Assembly: GCA_016714785.1 (NCBI GenBank)
Contig: JADKCC010000010.1
Location: 248,001 to 312,000, forward strand
DNA: 64,000 nt
DNA from: Saprospiraceae bacterium
GTDB taxonomy: Bacteria > Bacteroidota > Bacteroidia > Chitinophagales > Saprospiraceae
Direction of reading: 5' to 3'
In this document: piece by piece, positions 18,390 to 25,930 of the stretch
Position numbering within the stretch: position 1 is the stretch's first letter
Layout of the letters: every line of letters starts with the position of its first letter
Notes under the pieces: generated by a model
The model's input: only the letters and a program-made list of their open reading frames with translations
Database searches by the model: none
Told to the model about the DNA's origin: nothing
Position numbers and translations under genes: made by a program

Positions 18390-19079
18390 TTAGAATGTAT
18401 ATGCATATCCTGCTGAAATGTTAAACCCTTGATTTTTTGATTGAATATCAATGATAGGATTATCCAACATATTAGAAATACCAAGTGTATATCGTGCATC
18501 GGCAAATATTTTACCGTTTCCTGCTTTGAATTCTCCTCCTGCGCCGATAGTTCCCGAAATTTCAAATCTTCTGTAAATATCATTGTCTAAGTTGATGTTT
18601 ACTCTTGGCAAATTAAAATCAATCAATAGGTTTGCTACAGGTCTGATGTGTGCATTGGCAATATATGATACATTTGGACCAGCAATAAAATAAGCTTTGG
18701 CAATCTCGGAACCAATACTATACTTCATTAATAATGGCATTTCTATATGATTGAATCTTGTTTTGGCGGTAGCTCCAACAGGGATGTCGATACCTAAAAT
18801 TTCAAAATCATATAAAGATGCTTGTGTGATAAATCCTTTCTGGATATAATTCAATTCTGGTCGAAATGAAAATCCATTCTTTATAGCTATTTCGGCTACT
18901 AACCCTGCCGTAAAACCTGGATAAATAGTTTGTTCTGGTATAAAATTAGCTATTAAGCCTTCGGTTCTCGAATCTGCCATATTTACACCTATTTTAACAC
19001 CTAAAGATACTTGTGCTTGGCTATAAAATGCAATAAAAATAAATGCTACTAAAAGTTGGATTTTTCTTAAACTGTTCAT
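18390..19079 (-). CDS. Outer membrane beta-barrel protein (PorT-like family)
   Basis: A 229-residue protein with a signal peptide ending in SQAQ and then alternating amphipathic strands: VSLGVKIGVNMADSR, GFTAGLVAEIAIKNGFSFRP, PLLMKYSIG, YFIAGPNVSYI, GTIGAGGEFKAG and a final NISAGYAYTF ending in Phe. This pattern is typical of the small outer membrane beta-barrel family that includes PorT-like proteins in Bacteroidota, including the recurrent ELNYIQKG and MPLLMKY motifs. The role is not known; most members of this family in a genome are uncharacterised. The gene stands alone, with a long leader to its right. Confidence 0.85.
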   Translation of the reverse strand: MNSLRKIQLLVAFIFIAFYSQAQVSLGVKIGVNMADSRTEGLIANFIPEQTIYPGFTAGLVAEIAIKNGFSFRPELNYIQKGFITQASLYDFEILGIDIPVGATAKTRFNHIEMPLLMKYSIGSEIAKAYFIAGPNVSYIANAHIRPVANLLIDFNLPRVNINLDNDIYRRFEISGTIGAGGEFKAGNGKIFADARYTLGISNMLDNPIIDIQSKNQGFNISAGYAYTF

Positions 19080-19288
19080 GGTTAACTATTTTAAAATTTG
19101 AAAATAAATGTGATTACATCCTTTGTAAATCTACACTTTTTAAGACGAGAATATTTAATGGCTTTTGGTTAAGGAATTAATAATTACGCTGAAGTTTTGG
19201 TTAAAATCTAGTTAAGAATTTTCTATCAATCGATTATTTAGATTTTGCTTTTACATTCATACTATATATTAATACATCTAGCATTTTT

Positions 19289-19296
19289 TATCTTTG
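19289..19296 (+). promoter_or_regulatory. -7 promoter box (TATCTTTG)
   Basis: TATCTTTG fits TAnnTTTG, 33 bases before the ATG at 19330. Confidence 0.5.
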
Positions 19297-19329
19297 CATT
19301 AAATTTTACATATTCAAAAATTGACCACA

Positions 19330-19968
19330 ATGAATATTAACCCAAATGTTGATCTTTTTATAGCAGATGGCTGCGGAAGATGTGCGTATTTCGCTTCAGA
19401 CAAATGTAAGGTACGGTCATGGCAAATGGAATTACAATACATAAGGCAAATCATGTTGGAAACAGGACTCAGTGAAGAGATCAAATGGGGAGTACCAGTA
19501 TATACCCATTGTGGAAAAAATATTGTGATTATCAGCGCACTTAAAGATTGTGTCACATTTGGTTTTTTTAAAGGTGTATTGCTCCAAGATTCTTATAAAA
19601 TATTGGAGAAACAAGGGCAAAGTGTACAATCTGCCCGAATCATTAGATTTACATCTTTAGATCAAATTTTGCGACTTATTGAGATTATTAAAGAATATGT
19701 GAATGAAGCGGTCTCTATTGAAGAGAGTGGCGCAAAAGTGGAATTTAAAAAAGATTTAGAACCTATTCCTGACGAATTGTTTGAAAAATTTGAAGAATTC
19801 CCTCAACTAAAAGCAGCATTTTATGCATTGCCGGCAGGCAAACAAAGAGGTTATGTTATTCATTTTTCACAACCAAAACAGCCTATGACTAGAATAAGTA
19901 GGATTGAAAAATGTATTGACAAAATCATGCGTGGAGAAGGATTTCATGATGGGTATAAGTCGAAGTAA
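19330..19968 (+). CDS. DUF1801/YdeI-family protein
   Basis: A soluble protein of about 212 residues. The N-terminal half (ETGLSEEIKWGVPVYTHCGKNIVIISALKDCVTFGFF) matches the DUF1801 fold; the C-terminal half ends with the YdeI/OmpD-associated motif (FYALPAGKQRGYVIHFSQPK...RISRIEKCIDKI). This fusion is common in Bacteroidota; the YdeI part has been linked to bacteriocin protection in enterics, but the biochemical role is unknown. An early Cys cluster (CGRCAYFASDKC) is notable. I prefer the ATG at 19330 to the TTG nine bases upstream. A small hairpin TTAAGCG/CGCTTAA at 19978-19999 follows. Confidence 0.82.
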   Translation: MNINPNVDLFIADGCGRCAYFASDKCKVRSWQMELQYIRQIMLETGLSEEIKWGVPVYTHCGKNIVIISALKDCVTFGFFKGVLLQDSYKILEKQGQSVQSARIIRFTSLDQILRLIEIIKEYVNEAVSIEESGAKVEFKKDLEPIPDELFEKFEEFPQLKAAFYALPAGKQRGYVIHFSQPKQPMTRISRIEKCIDKIMRGEGFHDGYKSK

Positions 19969-20095
19969 GAATTATGGTTAAGCGATTGATTGCGCTTAAT
20001 TAATTAAAGTTTATCAAAGGTTTTTTTGTTACCTAAATATTTATTTGTTTTTTGTAATCTTATTACATTATGCATTTGCTGTAAAACTAACAGTT

Positions 20096-20485
20096 TCACT
20101 TATTGGTTTGTTTTTTCATTTTTTTATGCTTCGTATCAAAAGTAAAGTATTGTATATCTTCACCAAAGTCATTATCTACACTTATTTCAAGTAAACTTTG
20201 CGAATCTTTCCAATTCAAATTAAATTTGGGTTCATGGTATCCTTTAACGCAAATTAATGAATCAAAAATCATAGTTGTGTCTTTGTCCATTGTTTTGATT
20301 ATTAAAAAATAAGAACTTTTTGTTTTATCAGTTTTTATTTCAGCTTTAAATATATTGTTTGAAGATACTGATGTTTTCATAGTTTTATCATGAATAACAT
20401 TAGAAGGATGATTACATTGGATCAAGCAAATGATAAAAGTTGCAGCATAGAATATTTGGATTATTTGTAATTTATTTGTTTTCAT
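20096..20485 (-). CDS. Small putative lipoprotein
   Basis: Unknown protein of about 129 residues. The ATG at 20485 (MKTNKLQIIQIFYAATFIICLIQC) gives a short signal ending in the lipobox LIQC; the frame opens earlier at 20512, but that adds nine residues ahead of the signal. The mature part is polar and strand-rich (FKAEIKTDKTKSSYFLIIKT, SLLEISVDNDFGEDIQYFTF). It is probably a small outer membrane or periplasmic lipoprotein. No operon partner: the next gene is 80 bases away. Confidence 0.6.
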   Translation of the reverse strand: MKTNKLQIIQIFYAATFIICLIQCNHPSNVIHDKTMKTSVSSNNIFKAEIKTDKTKSSYFLIIKTMDKDTTMIFDSLICVKGYHEPKFNLNWKDSQSLLEISVDNDFGEDIQYFTFDTKHKKMKKQTNK

Positions 20486-20565
20486 AAGGATGTGTAAATA
20501 TGATACTAACAAAAATTAGAACGTAACATAGAAATCAGCTGCATTAAATTTGCTGCGCATAGCGA

Positions 20566-21192
20566 TCAATCTATCCCCAATACTTTATGTGTCTGCACGC
20601 TTAGTTTCCACTTAGGGTGCTTCATGCAGTATTCGATGCAAGCCTTGGTGTTTTGTACCTGTTGGGCATCATCTAATGGCTGTAAATAAAAGTGCTCAAA
20701 GTCCAAATGAAGGAAGTCTTCAGGTTTATTTTCGTTTTGTGGATATACCAGCTTCAACTCATTGCCTTTAGTGATGTTGATGTCAGTGTTGGCTTTGGGG
20801 CTGACGCATAACCAGTCAATGCCTTCAGGTAAGGTAACTGTACCATTGGTTTCAATGGCAATTTCAAAGTGGTGATGATGTAGAGCATCTATCAATACGG
20901 CATCCATTTGTAATCCTGGCTCTCCGCCAGTACAGACTAAAAAAGGTTTTTCTGATGTTTCTGGCCAGAGAGATAAAAGTTTTTGTGATAAATTGCTTGC
21001 AGTGTATTTACCGCCATTCACACCATCTGTGCCCCAAAAATCAGTATCACAAAATTTGCATATTGCTTTATCGCGATCTTCTTCTCTACCTGACCATAGA
21101 TTACATCCTGCAAATCGGCAAAAAATCGCTGGTCTGCCTGTATGAAAACCTTCACCTTGTATGGTATAATAAATTTCTTTGATTTTGTACAT
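20566..21192 (-). CDS. queE: 7-carboxy-7-deazaguanine synthase QueE
   Basis: Radical SAM enzyme that converts 6-carboxy-5,6,7,8-tetrahydropterin to 7-carboxy-7-deazaguanine in queuosine/preQ0 synthesis. Diagnostic features: N-terminal EIYYTIQGEGFHTGRPAIFCRF, cluster-binding cysteines C30, C45 and C48 (AGCNLW...ICKFCDTDF) with the widened spacing typical of QueE, the SAM-contact CTGGEPGLQ, and IAIETNGT. Length (208) is normal. It is the last gene of a likely minus-strand run with ridA (8-base gap) and gmhB. No queC or queD is visible in the window. Confidence 0.95.
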   Translation of the reverse strand: MYKIKEIYYTIQGEGFHTGRPAIFCRFAGCNLWSGREEDRDKAICKFCDTDFWGTDGVNGGKYTASNLSQKLLSLWPETSEKPFLVCTGGEPGLQMDAVLIDALHHHHFEIAIETNGTVTLPEGIDWLCVSPKANTDINITKGNELKLVYPQNENKPEDFLHLDFEHFYLQPLDDAQQVQNTKACIEYCMKHPKWKLSVQTHKVLGID

Positions 21193-21200
21193 ACAGATGA

Positions 21201-21581
21201 TTATGTGATGATCGCTGTCACTTCGATCTCTACCAGCATTTCTGGGTTGATCATGGACGACACTGCTACCATTGTACTAGCAGGTTTGATTTTATTAAAA
21301 TATTCACCATGAGCTCTTCCTACTTCTTCCCAGTCAGCAACATGTTTTAAGTATATGCGTGTACGTACTACATCTTCCAAGGTTGCATCCAACTGTTTAA
21401 GCACGTGCTCTATGATTTGGATGATGTACTTGGTTTGATTGTATGGATCACCTGTGTGCACAACGTCTCCATTCCTAACAGCGGCTGTACCTGCTATTTC
21501 GATAACATTTCCGACTTTTACAGCCCTAGAATATCCTATGATATCCTCCCAAATGGCGCTGGAACTCAATTTTGTTTTCAT
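21201..21581 (-). CDS. RidA family protein
   Basis: A 126-residue member of the YjgF/YER057c/UK114 family, which deaminates reactive enamine/imine intermediates. Seen motifs: SSAIWEDIIGYSRAVKVGNV, GTAAVRNGDVVHTGDPYNQT, IEHVLKQLDATLEDVVRTRI and a C-terminal MVAVSSMINPEMLVEIEVTA. In active RidA the last part contains an Arg before the xxIP motif; here that spot has SSMINPEMLVEIE, so it may belong to a non-canonical subgroup. It sits between gmhB (30-base gap) and queE (8-base gap), so co-transcription is likely although the functions are unrelated. Confidence 0.9.
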   Translation of the reverse strand: MKTKLSSSAIWEDIIGYSRAVKVGNVIEIAGTAAVRNGDVVHTGDPYNQTKYIIQIIEHVLKQLDATLEDVVRTRIYLKHVADWEEVGRAHGEYFNKIKPASTMVAVSSMINPEMLVEIEVTAIIT

Positions 21582-21611
21582 GATGGAAGATTATGAAGTA
21601 TTAATAAATAT

Positions 21612-22196
21612 CTATAAATTGCTTAAATATGTTGCAAAGTCAACCAAAGAATCCAAACGATAATCAGGTATCGAATTTAGGTAAGCAAAACTATTATCTG
21701 CTTTGTTGCCGACCAAAATGGTTTTCATACCTAAGTTATTACCAAATGCAATATCACTATCAGAATCACCTATCATTATACTACGTGAAAAATCGATATC
21801 TGGAAAATCCTTTTTTGCTTCCAATGCCATACCAGGATTTGGTTTTCTGCAGAGCGGATCCAAATCTCCTTTGAAAGGACAATAATATATCTCGTCAATC
21901 CTGCCGCCATGATATTGAATAAACTCCATCATTTGTTCGTGTATCTGGCTGAGATCTTCATGTGAATATAATCCTTTTTCTATACCTGCTTGATTGGTTA
22001 CGATGAATATTCTACGAAAATTAACAGCAAATACACTCAATGCATCCAAGACACCAGGCATAAATTTGAACGATTCCCATGAGGTGACATATTCACCAGG
22101 CAACCTTTCATTAATCACACCATCTCTATCAAGAAATAGTGTCCATTCGGCATTAAATTTGAAATTTGGCCAGCTAAATGGTATCTTTACTTCCAT
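21612..22196 (-). CDS. gmhB: HAD-IIIA hydrolase, GmhB-like
   Basis: A 194-residue HAD phosphatase. The catalytic DxD motif is FLDRDGVINE (Asp23, Asp25), motif II is IVTNQAGIEKGLYS, and motif III/IV is KPNPGMALEAKKDFPDIDFS followed by MIGDSDSDI. CPFKGDLDPLCRKPNPG holds the cysteines that bind zinc in D-glycero-D-manno-heptose 1,7-bisphosphate 7-phosphatase (GmhB), although the usual Cys-His set looks incomplete. GmhB acts in heptose synthesis for lipopolysaccharide core. Histidinol-phosphatase-type relatives share the fold, so the substrate assignment is moderate. It follows icd with a 46-base gap. Confidence 0.8.
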   Translation of the reverse strand: MEVKIPFSWPNFKFNAEWTLFLDRDGVINERLPGEYVTSWESFKFMPGVLDALSVFAVNFRRIFIVTNQAGIEKGLYSHEDLSQIHEQMMEFIQYHGGRIDEIYYCPFKGDLDPLCRKPNPGMALEAKKDFPDIDFSRSIMIGDSDSDIAFGNNLGMKTILVGNKADNSFAYLNSIPDYRLDSLVDFATYLSNL

Positions 22197-22242
22197 GATT
22201 TATGATTTCTAGCTATCATTTAGCTGACCTTATTAACAATGT

Positions 22243-23481
22243 TTATTCGTATCCAAGTTTGGCTTTCAAACCTTTGTTTAACGCTTCCAAAAACTCTTCT
22301 GTATATAGATAATGCTCACCGTGGGTGACTTTATTGCCATGAATGATGACAGCTAGGTCTTTGGTCATTTTGCCACTTTCTACGGTTTCTACACAGACTT
22401 CTTCTAGTGCTTCACCAAATCTGATCAACTCTTGATTGCCATCCAATTTGCCTCTGAAAGCCAATCCACGTGTCCAAGCATAAATAGAAGCTATAGGATT
22501 GGTAGATGTAGGTCTGCCTGCTTGGTGCTCTCTGTAGTGACGTGTTACCGTACCATGTGCTGCTTCTGCCTCCATCGTACTGCCATCAGGTGTTACTAGT
22601 ACAGAAGTCATCAATCCCAAAGAACCAAAACCTTGAGCTACAGTATCTGACTGTACATCACCGTCATAATTTTTACAAGCCCATACGAAGTTACCATTCC
22701 ACTTCAGTGCACTTGCCACCATATCATCGATGAGTCTATGTTCGTACACAATACCTGCTGCGTCAAATTGTGCTTTGTAGTCTGCTTCAAATATTTCTTG
22801 GAATATGTCTTTAAATCTACCATCATATTTCTTCAAGATGGTATTTTTGGTAGAAAGATATAGCGGCCATCCTTTAGATAGTGCCATATTGAAGCATGAG
22901 TGTGCAAAACCTTTAATAGAGTCATCTGTATTGTACATACACATCGCTACACCATCTCCTTTGAAGTCATATACGGACCAACTTGTCTCCTTGCCTTCTT
23001 CATCTGTAAATGTCATCGTCAACTTTCCTTTACCTTTGATCACGGTATCAGTAGCTCTATACTGATCTCCAAAAGCATGACGACCGATGATAATAGGTGA
23101 AGTCCAGTTAGGAACTAATCTTGGGACATTGCTCATTACAATAGGCTCTCTGAATACGGTTCCATCTAGGATATTTCGAATGGTACCATTAGGAGATTTC
23201 CACATTTGTTTGAGCTTGAACTCTTCTACTCTTTGCTCATCTGGTGTGATCGTAGCACATTTGATACCTACTCCATATTGTTTGATGGCATTGGCTGCGT
23301 CTATGGTTACTTGATCATCAGTCTCATCTCTATATTCCATACCCAAATCGTAATATTTAATATCAATATCCAAGTAAGGAAGGATGAGTTTGTCTTTGAT
23401 AAATTTCCAGATAATCCTTGTCATTTCGTCTCCATCCAGCTCTACTACAGGATTGGCTACTTTAATCTTGCTAAATGCCAT
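22243..23481 (-). CDS. icd: NADP-dependent isocitrate dehydrogenase
   Basis: A 412-residue protein of the homodimeric, eukaryote-like NADP-IDH type: PVVELDGDEMTRIIWKFIKD at the start, SPNGTIRNILDGTVFREPI (isocitrate binding), HAFGDQYRATD, metal-binding DGDVQSDTVAQGFGSLGLM and the NADP-binding MEAEAAHGTVTRHYREHQ. It oxidises isocitrate to 2-oxoglutarate and CO2 in the TCA cycle, yielding NADPH. Length and every motif are canonical. A promoter box (minus strand TATCTTTG, 23521-23528) lies 40 bases upstream. Genes gmhB, ridA and queE follow closely in the same direction. Confidence 0.97.
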   Translation of the reverse strand: MAFSKIKVANPVVELDGDEMTRIIWKFIKDKLILPYLDIDIKYYDLGMEYRDETDDQVTIDAANAIKQYGVGIKCATITPDEQRVEEFKLKQMWKSPNGTIRNILDGTVFREPIVMSNVPRLVPNWTSPIIIGRHAFGDQYRATDTVIKGKGKLTMTFTDEEGKETSWSVYDFKGDGVAMCMYNTDDSIKGFAHSCFNMALSKGWPLYLSTKNTILKKYDGRFKDIFQEIFEADYKAQFDAAGIVYEHRLIDDMVASALKWNGNFVWACKNYDGDVQSDTVAQGFGSLGLMTSVLVTPDGSTMEAEAAHGTVTRHYREHQAGRPTSTNPIASIYAWTRGLAFRGKLDGNQELIRFGEALEEVCVETVESGKMTKDLAVIIHGNKVTHGEHYLYTEEFLEALNKGLKAKLGYE

Positions 23482-23520
23482 ATTGTGTTATAATTTAGTG
23501 TTTTTAATATAAATAAAGCG

Positions 23521-23528
23521 CAAAGATA
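23521..23528 (-). promoter_or_regulatory. -7 promoter box of icd
   Basis: CAAAGATA on the plus strand is TATCTTTG on the minus strand, a TAnnTTTG match 39 bases before the icd ATG. Confidence 0.5.
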
Positions 23529-23603
23529 CTAAAATAGCTCCGTGAAGAATGATATATTGGAATGAAAACTTTGTGGTTTTGCTATATTCTTTCACAAAAA
23601 ACC

Positions 23604-23611
23604 TAACTTTG
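23604..23611 (+). promoter_or_regulatory. -7 promoter box of DUF3467 gene
   Basis: TAACTTTG fits TAnnTTTG, 26 bases before the ATG at 23638; a TTTTG at 23576-23580 is a possible -33 element. Divergent from the icd promoter about 75 bases away. Confidence 0.5.
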
Positions 23612-23637
23612 CCCTTTTAAATTCAAAAAATAATATC

Positions 23638-23946
23638 ATGTCAGAAAATAACCAGAATCAAATCAACATAGAACTATCAGAAGAAGTCGCTGAAGGTATA
23701 TATAGTAACTTAGCCATCATTTCACACTCGCATTCAGAGTTTATTGTAGATTTCGTCAGATTAGTACCTAATGTACCCAAAGCCAAAGTAAAATCAAGAA
23801 TCATCCTTACACCTCAGCATGCTAAGCGCTTGATGAAAGCACTACAAGATAATGTAAAAAGATATGAAGCACAATTTGGCAATATTGAAGATCCTGAAGC
23901 AGGAATGATGCCACCTATGAATTTCCCTACCGCAGGAATGGCTTAG
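23638..23946 (+). CDS. DUF3467 domain protein
   Basis: A 102-residue soluble protein of the DUF3467 family: INIELSEEVAEGIYSNLAII is followed by SHSHSEFIVDFVRLVPNVPK, AKVKSRIILTPQHAKRLMKA and LQDNVKRYEAQFG. Family members are short, widespread in Bacteroidota and of unknown function. The tail is Pro/Met-rich (GMMPPMNFPTAGMA). It has its own promoter. A six-fold hexamer repeat begins six bases after its stop codon. Confidence 0.93.
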   Translation: MSENNQNQINIELSEEVAEGIYSNLAIISHSHSEFIVDFVRLVPNVPKAKVKSRIILTPQHAKRLMKALQDNVKRYEAQFGNIEDPEAGMMPPMNFPTAGMA

Positions 23947-23951
23947 GATTT

Positions 23952-23987
23952 TAAGGTTAAGATTAAGGCTAAGATTAAGACTAAGGT
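23952..23987. repeat. Hexamer tandem repeat (TAAGRY x6)
   Basis: Six contiguous copies of a TAAGRY hexamer (TAAGGT, TAAGAT, TAAGGC, TAAGAT, TAAGAC, TAAGGT) begin just after the DUF3467 stop. It could vary in copy number by slippage. Further on, to 24120, I see no gene. Confidence 0.7.
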
Positions 23988-24120
23988 TGATTCTGAATAT
24001 TTGATATAGTATTTAGATATCTCTTTCTTACTAGGTCTTATTAATCATTTATTTTTTGGAAAAACTAAGCATAGAAAAATTGATTGTAAAAATTGCGTTA
24101 ATCAGTTACAAAATAGCTTA

Positions 24121-24292
24121 AATAAAAAATGGTCGCCCCCCAGCGACCATTTACAAATTATAATCCCATAAACATATCCAAAACTCACGCGCCAACCGGG
24201 ATCTCACTCCGCTTGACTAAACTCTATATTAACTCAAAACTCAATTCAAAACTATATTTTTAAAACGCTAAAAAGCTTTTACTATCCTTTGA
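24121..24292 (-). ncRNA. Candidate small RNA, about 170 nt
   Basis: This gene-free stretch holds, on the minus strand, a TATCTTTG box (24305-24298), a transcript-sized interval with a G-rich centre (CAAGCGGAGTGAGATCCCGG, around 24195-24214) in otherwise very AT-rich DNA, and an end hairpin AAATGGTCGC/GCGACCATTT (24127-24152, loop of six) followed on the minus strand by ATTTTTTATT. Promoter, body and terminator fit an independent RNA gene. No convincing open frame occupies it. I do not recognise an Rfam family; it does not look like tmRNA or RNase P in size. Alternatively the hairpin is only a terminator for stray antisense transcription. Confidence 0.35.
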
Positions 24293-24297
24293 TAATA

Positions 24298-24305
24298 CAA
24301 AGATA
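24298..24305 (-). promoter_or_regulatory. -7 box of candidate small RNA, within an inverted repeat
   Basis: The plus strand reads ACTATCCTTTG-ATAATA-CAAAGATAGT (24281-24307). This is an inverted repeat with one bulged C, and its right arm is the minus-strand TATCTTTG. The symmetry around the box could be an operator. Confidence 0.35.
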
Positions 24306-24531
24306 GTGGGAGAATGATGTGATATAAAATACAAATTTATGCACTTGTAATATATTTATTATTATAATATGTTTATTATTTTTGATTAATTTGCTGTAAT
24401 TCAGTATTTTGGTTATTTTTTACGTTAATTTTGGAGTGGAGTAATGTTAAATATCCTTTATATTTTTGACTTAAATAAATAATATTTTATGTAAAACCTT
24501 AGCTTATTCACCTATATCTAAGCTTTTTTGA

Positions 24532-24539
24532 TACTTTTG
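24532..24539 (+). promoter_or_regulatory. -7 promoter box (TACTTTTG)
   Basis: TACTTTTG fits TAnnTTTG, 24 bases before the ATG at 24564. It overlaps the longer TTG-initiated frame at 24528, so the ATG is the better start. Confidence 0.5.
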
Positions 24540-24563
24540 TCCTTGAAATTTATAAATACATAC

Positions 24564-25049
24564 ATGTCAAAGCATAAATATATTTTTATTTTCGGATTAA
24601 TGGTAGCATTATCTGTGATGAGTTGTAAACAAGAAAAAGTAAAGTCTGGTACTGATCTGATGAAGTATGGCATACCTTATACGATACAAGCACCTGCTGA
24701 TGTATCAGTACAAAAAGTTGGGTCTGGAAATCTGGCTGATGTCAATGTGAAAAATCGATCTGGTTATGATGTGCAGATTTTTATGAGTACTGCCTATACT
24801 TTGGATATGACCAAGCTCAAACAGCTTAAAAAGGAGCAAGTCATAACACATCCTGAGTTTTCAAAAATAGTGGAAGAATATGATTCAGGCTTTTTATTTG
24901 AAAAGAAAAATGCACTTTCTGAAAGGAGTTTTGATTTTTCCATTGTAAAAATAATGGGCGACAAAGAAATTACTTTTGAAGCAGGCAATTCCAAACCTTT
25001 TAATGAAGCCGAGGTAAAAGCAATGGTTAATTCGATCATCGGTCAATAA
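24564..25049 (+). CDS. Putative lipoprotein of unknown function
   Basis: About 161 residues. MSKHKYIFIFGLMVALSVMSC is a compact lipoprotein signal with lipobox SVMSC. The mature part has strand-rich stretches (GIPYTIQAPADVSVQKVGSG, LADVNVKNRSGYDVQIFMST) and a helical end. I do not recognise the family. The start is the ATG at 24564 because a promoter box precedes it. The DUF3817 gene follows after only 9 bases, so the two are probably one operon, which suggests an envelope-linked role, but nothing more specific can be said. Confidence 0.75.
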   Translation: MSKHKYIFIFGLMVALSVMSCKQEKVKSGTDLMKYGIPYTIQAPADVSVQKVGSGNLADVNVKNRSGYDVQIFMSTAYTLDMTKLKQLKKEQVITHPEFSKIVEEYDSGFLFEKKNALSERSFDFSIVKIMGDKEITFEAGNSKPFNEAEVKAMVNSIIGQ

Positions 25050-25058
25050 ATACTTAAT

Positions 25059-25355
25059 ATGATTTCATCACTTCTTACCACTTCATTGGGAAAGTTACGT
25101 ATTATAGCATTTGCCGAGGGTTGTTCTTACTTATTGCTTGGGATTACCATGGTGCTCAAATATAAATACGATATGCCATTGCCAAATTATATAGTAGGTA
25201 TGGCGCATGGTGCGCTTTTTATACTGTATGTCGGGCTATTATTATATGTAGGACGGAAACAAAAATGGAATTTATGGAAAATGTTTCTTGCATTTATAGC
25301 ATCTCTCATTCCTTTTGGCACATTCTATGCAGATGTCAAGTTGTTTAGAGATTAG
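25059..25355 (+). CDS. DUF3817 membrane protein
   Basis: A 98-residue protein with three hydrophobic segments and the DUF3817 pattern: GKLRIIAFAEGCSYLLLGIT, PLPNYIVGMAHGALFILYVG and FLAFIASLIPFGTFYADVKL. Family members are small inner membrane proteins of unknown function, sometimes fused to the ends of transporters. Length is normal. It sits 9 bases after the lipoprotein gene. Confidence 0.9.
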   Translation: MISSLLTTSLGKLRIIAFAEGCSYLLLGITMVLKYKYDMPLPNYIVGMAHGALFILYVGLLLYVGRKQKWNLWKMFLAFIASLIPFGTFYADVKLFRD

Positions 25356-25435
25356 TTCATCTAAGAATAGAATAATTCGAAGAGTATCTATTAAAGGTCT
25401 TGAATTTGTGAAAATATTAGTAGCGTAAATAACAA

Positions 25436-25813
25436 CTACTGCCTCAATATCCAATCATAAATAGCATCTGTCCCGGATGTATAATTCTGAAGTGTGACTG
25501 GGAATATCACATCAGGTACAATCGTGTTCGCATTTGCTGTAACTTCATCCAAGGTTGTTTTTCGGTGACCTCTCGAAAAACCAATACGCAAACACGAGCT
25601 TGGTAAATATCTCGTATCAACTCCACCATAGAAACTTGGTTTTCCACCTGTCGGCTCTCCAATTACGGTAGCATTGAGCAATCTTTTTAGCTCCATAGTG
25701 TGAATAATCGCTGCCGAAAATGTCCTTCTTCCTACGATGACATACACCTTAGTTTTGGTGGTATCGATCATTTGGGCTAGTTTTGTTATCATTGCTGAAC
25801 CTTGGTTAGTCAT
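25436..25813 (-). CDS. S41 peptidase, C-terminal fragment with catalytic Ser
   Basis: This 125-codon segment contains the catalytic TFSAA serine region and the following GEPTGGKPSF. The frame is actually open further upstream to about 25903 (FRHFRDSVFQVIKNQPVKKL). The start at 25813 is just the first ATG and has no promoter, so this is the tail of the interrupted gene. Confidence 0.7.
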   Translation of the reverse strand: MTNQGSAMITKLAQMIDTTKTKVYVIVGRRTFSAAIIHTMELKRLLNATVIGEPTGGKPSFYGGVDTRYLPSSCLRIGFSRGHRKTTLDEVTANANTIVPDVIFPVTLQNYTSGTDAIYDWILRQ

Positions 25814-25930
25814 GCCGCCACCATTTCGACTAAAGTCAAATACTAATTTTTTTACTGGTTGGTTTTTAATGACTTGAAAAACTGAGTCTCTGAAATGACG
25901 GAATTATGGTAATGGTTGAACTTCAGTTTT

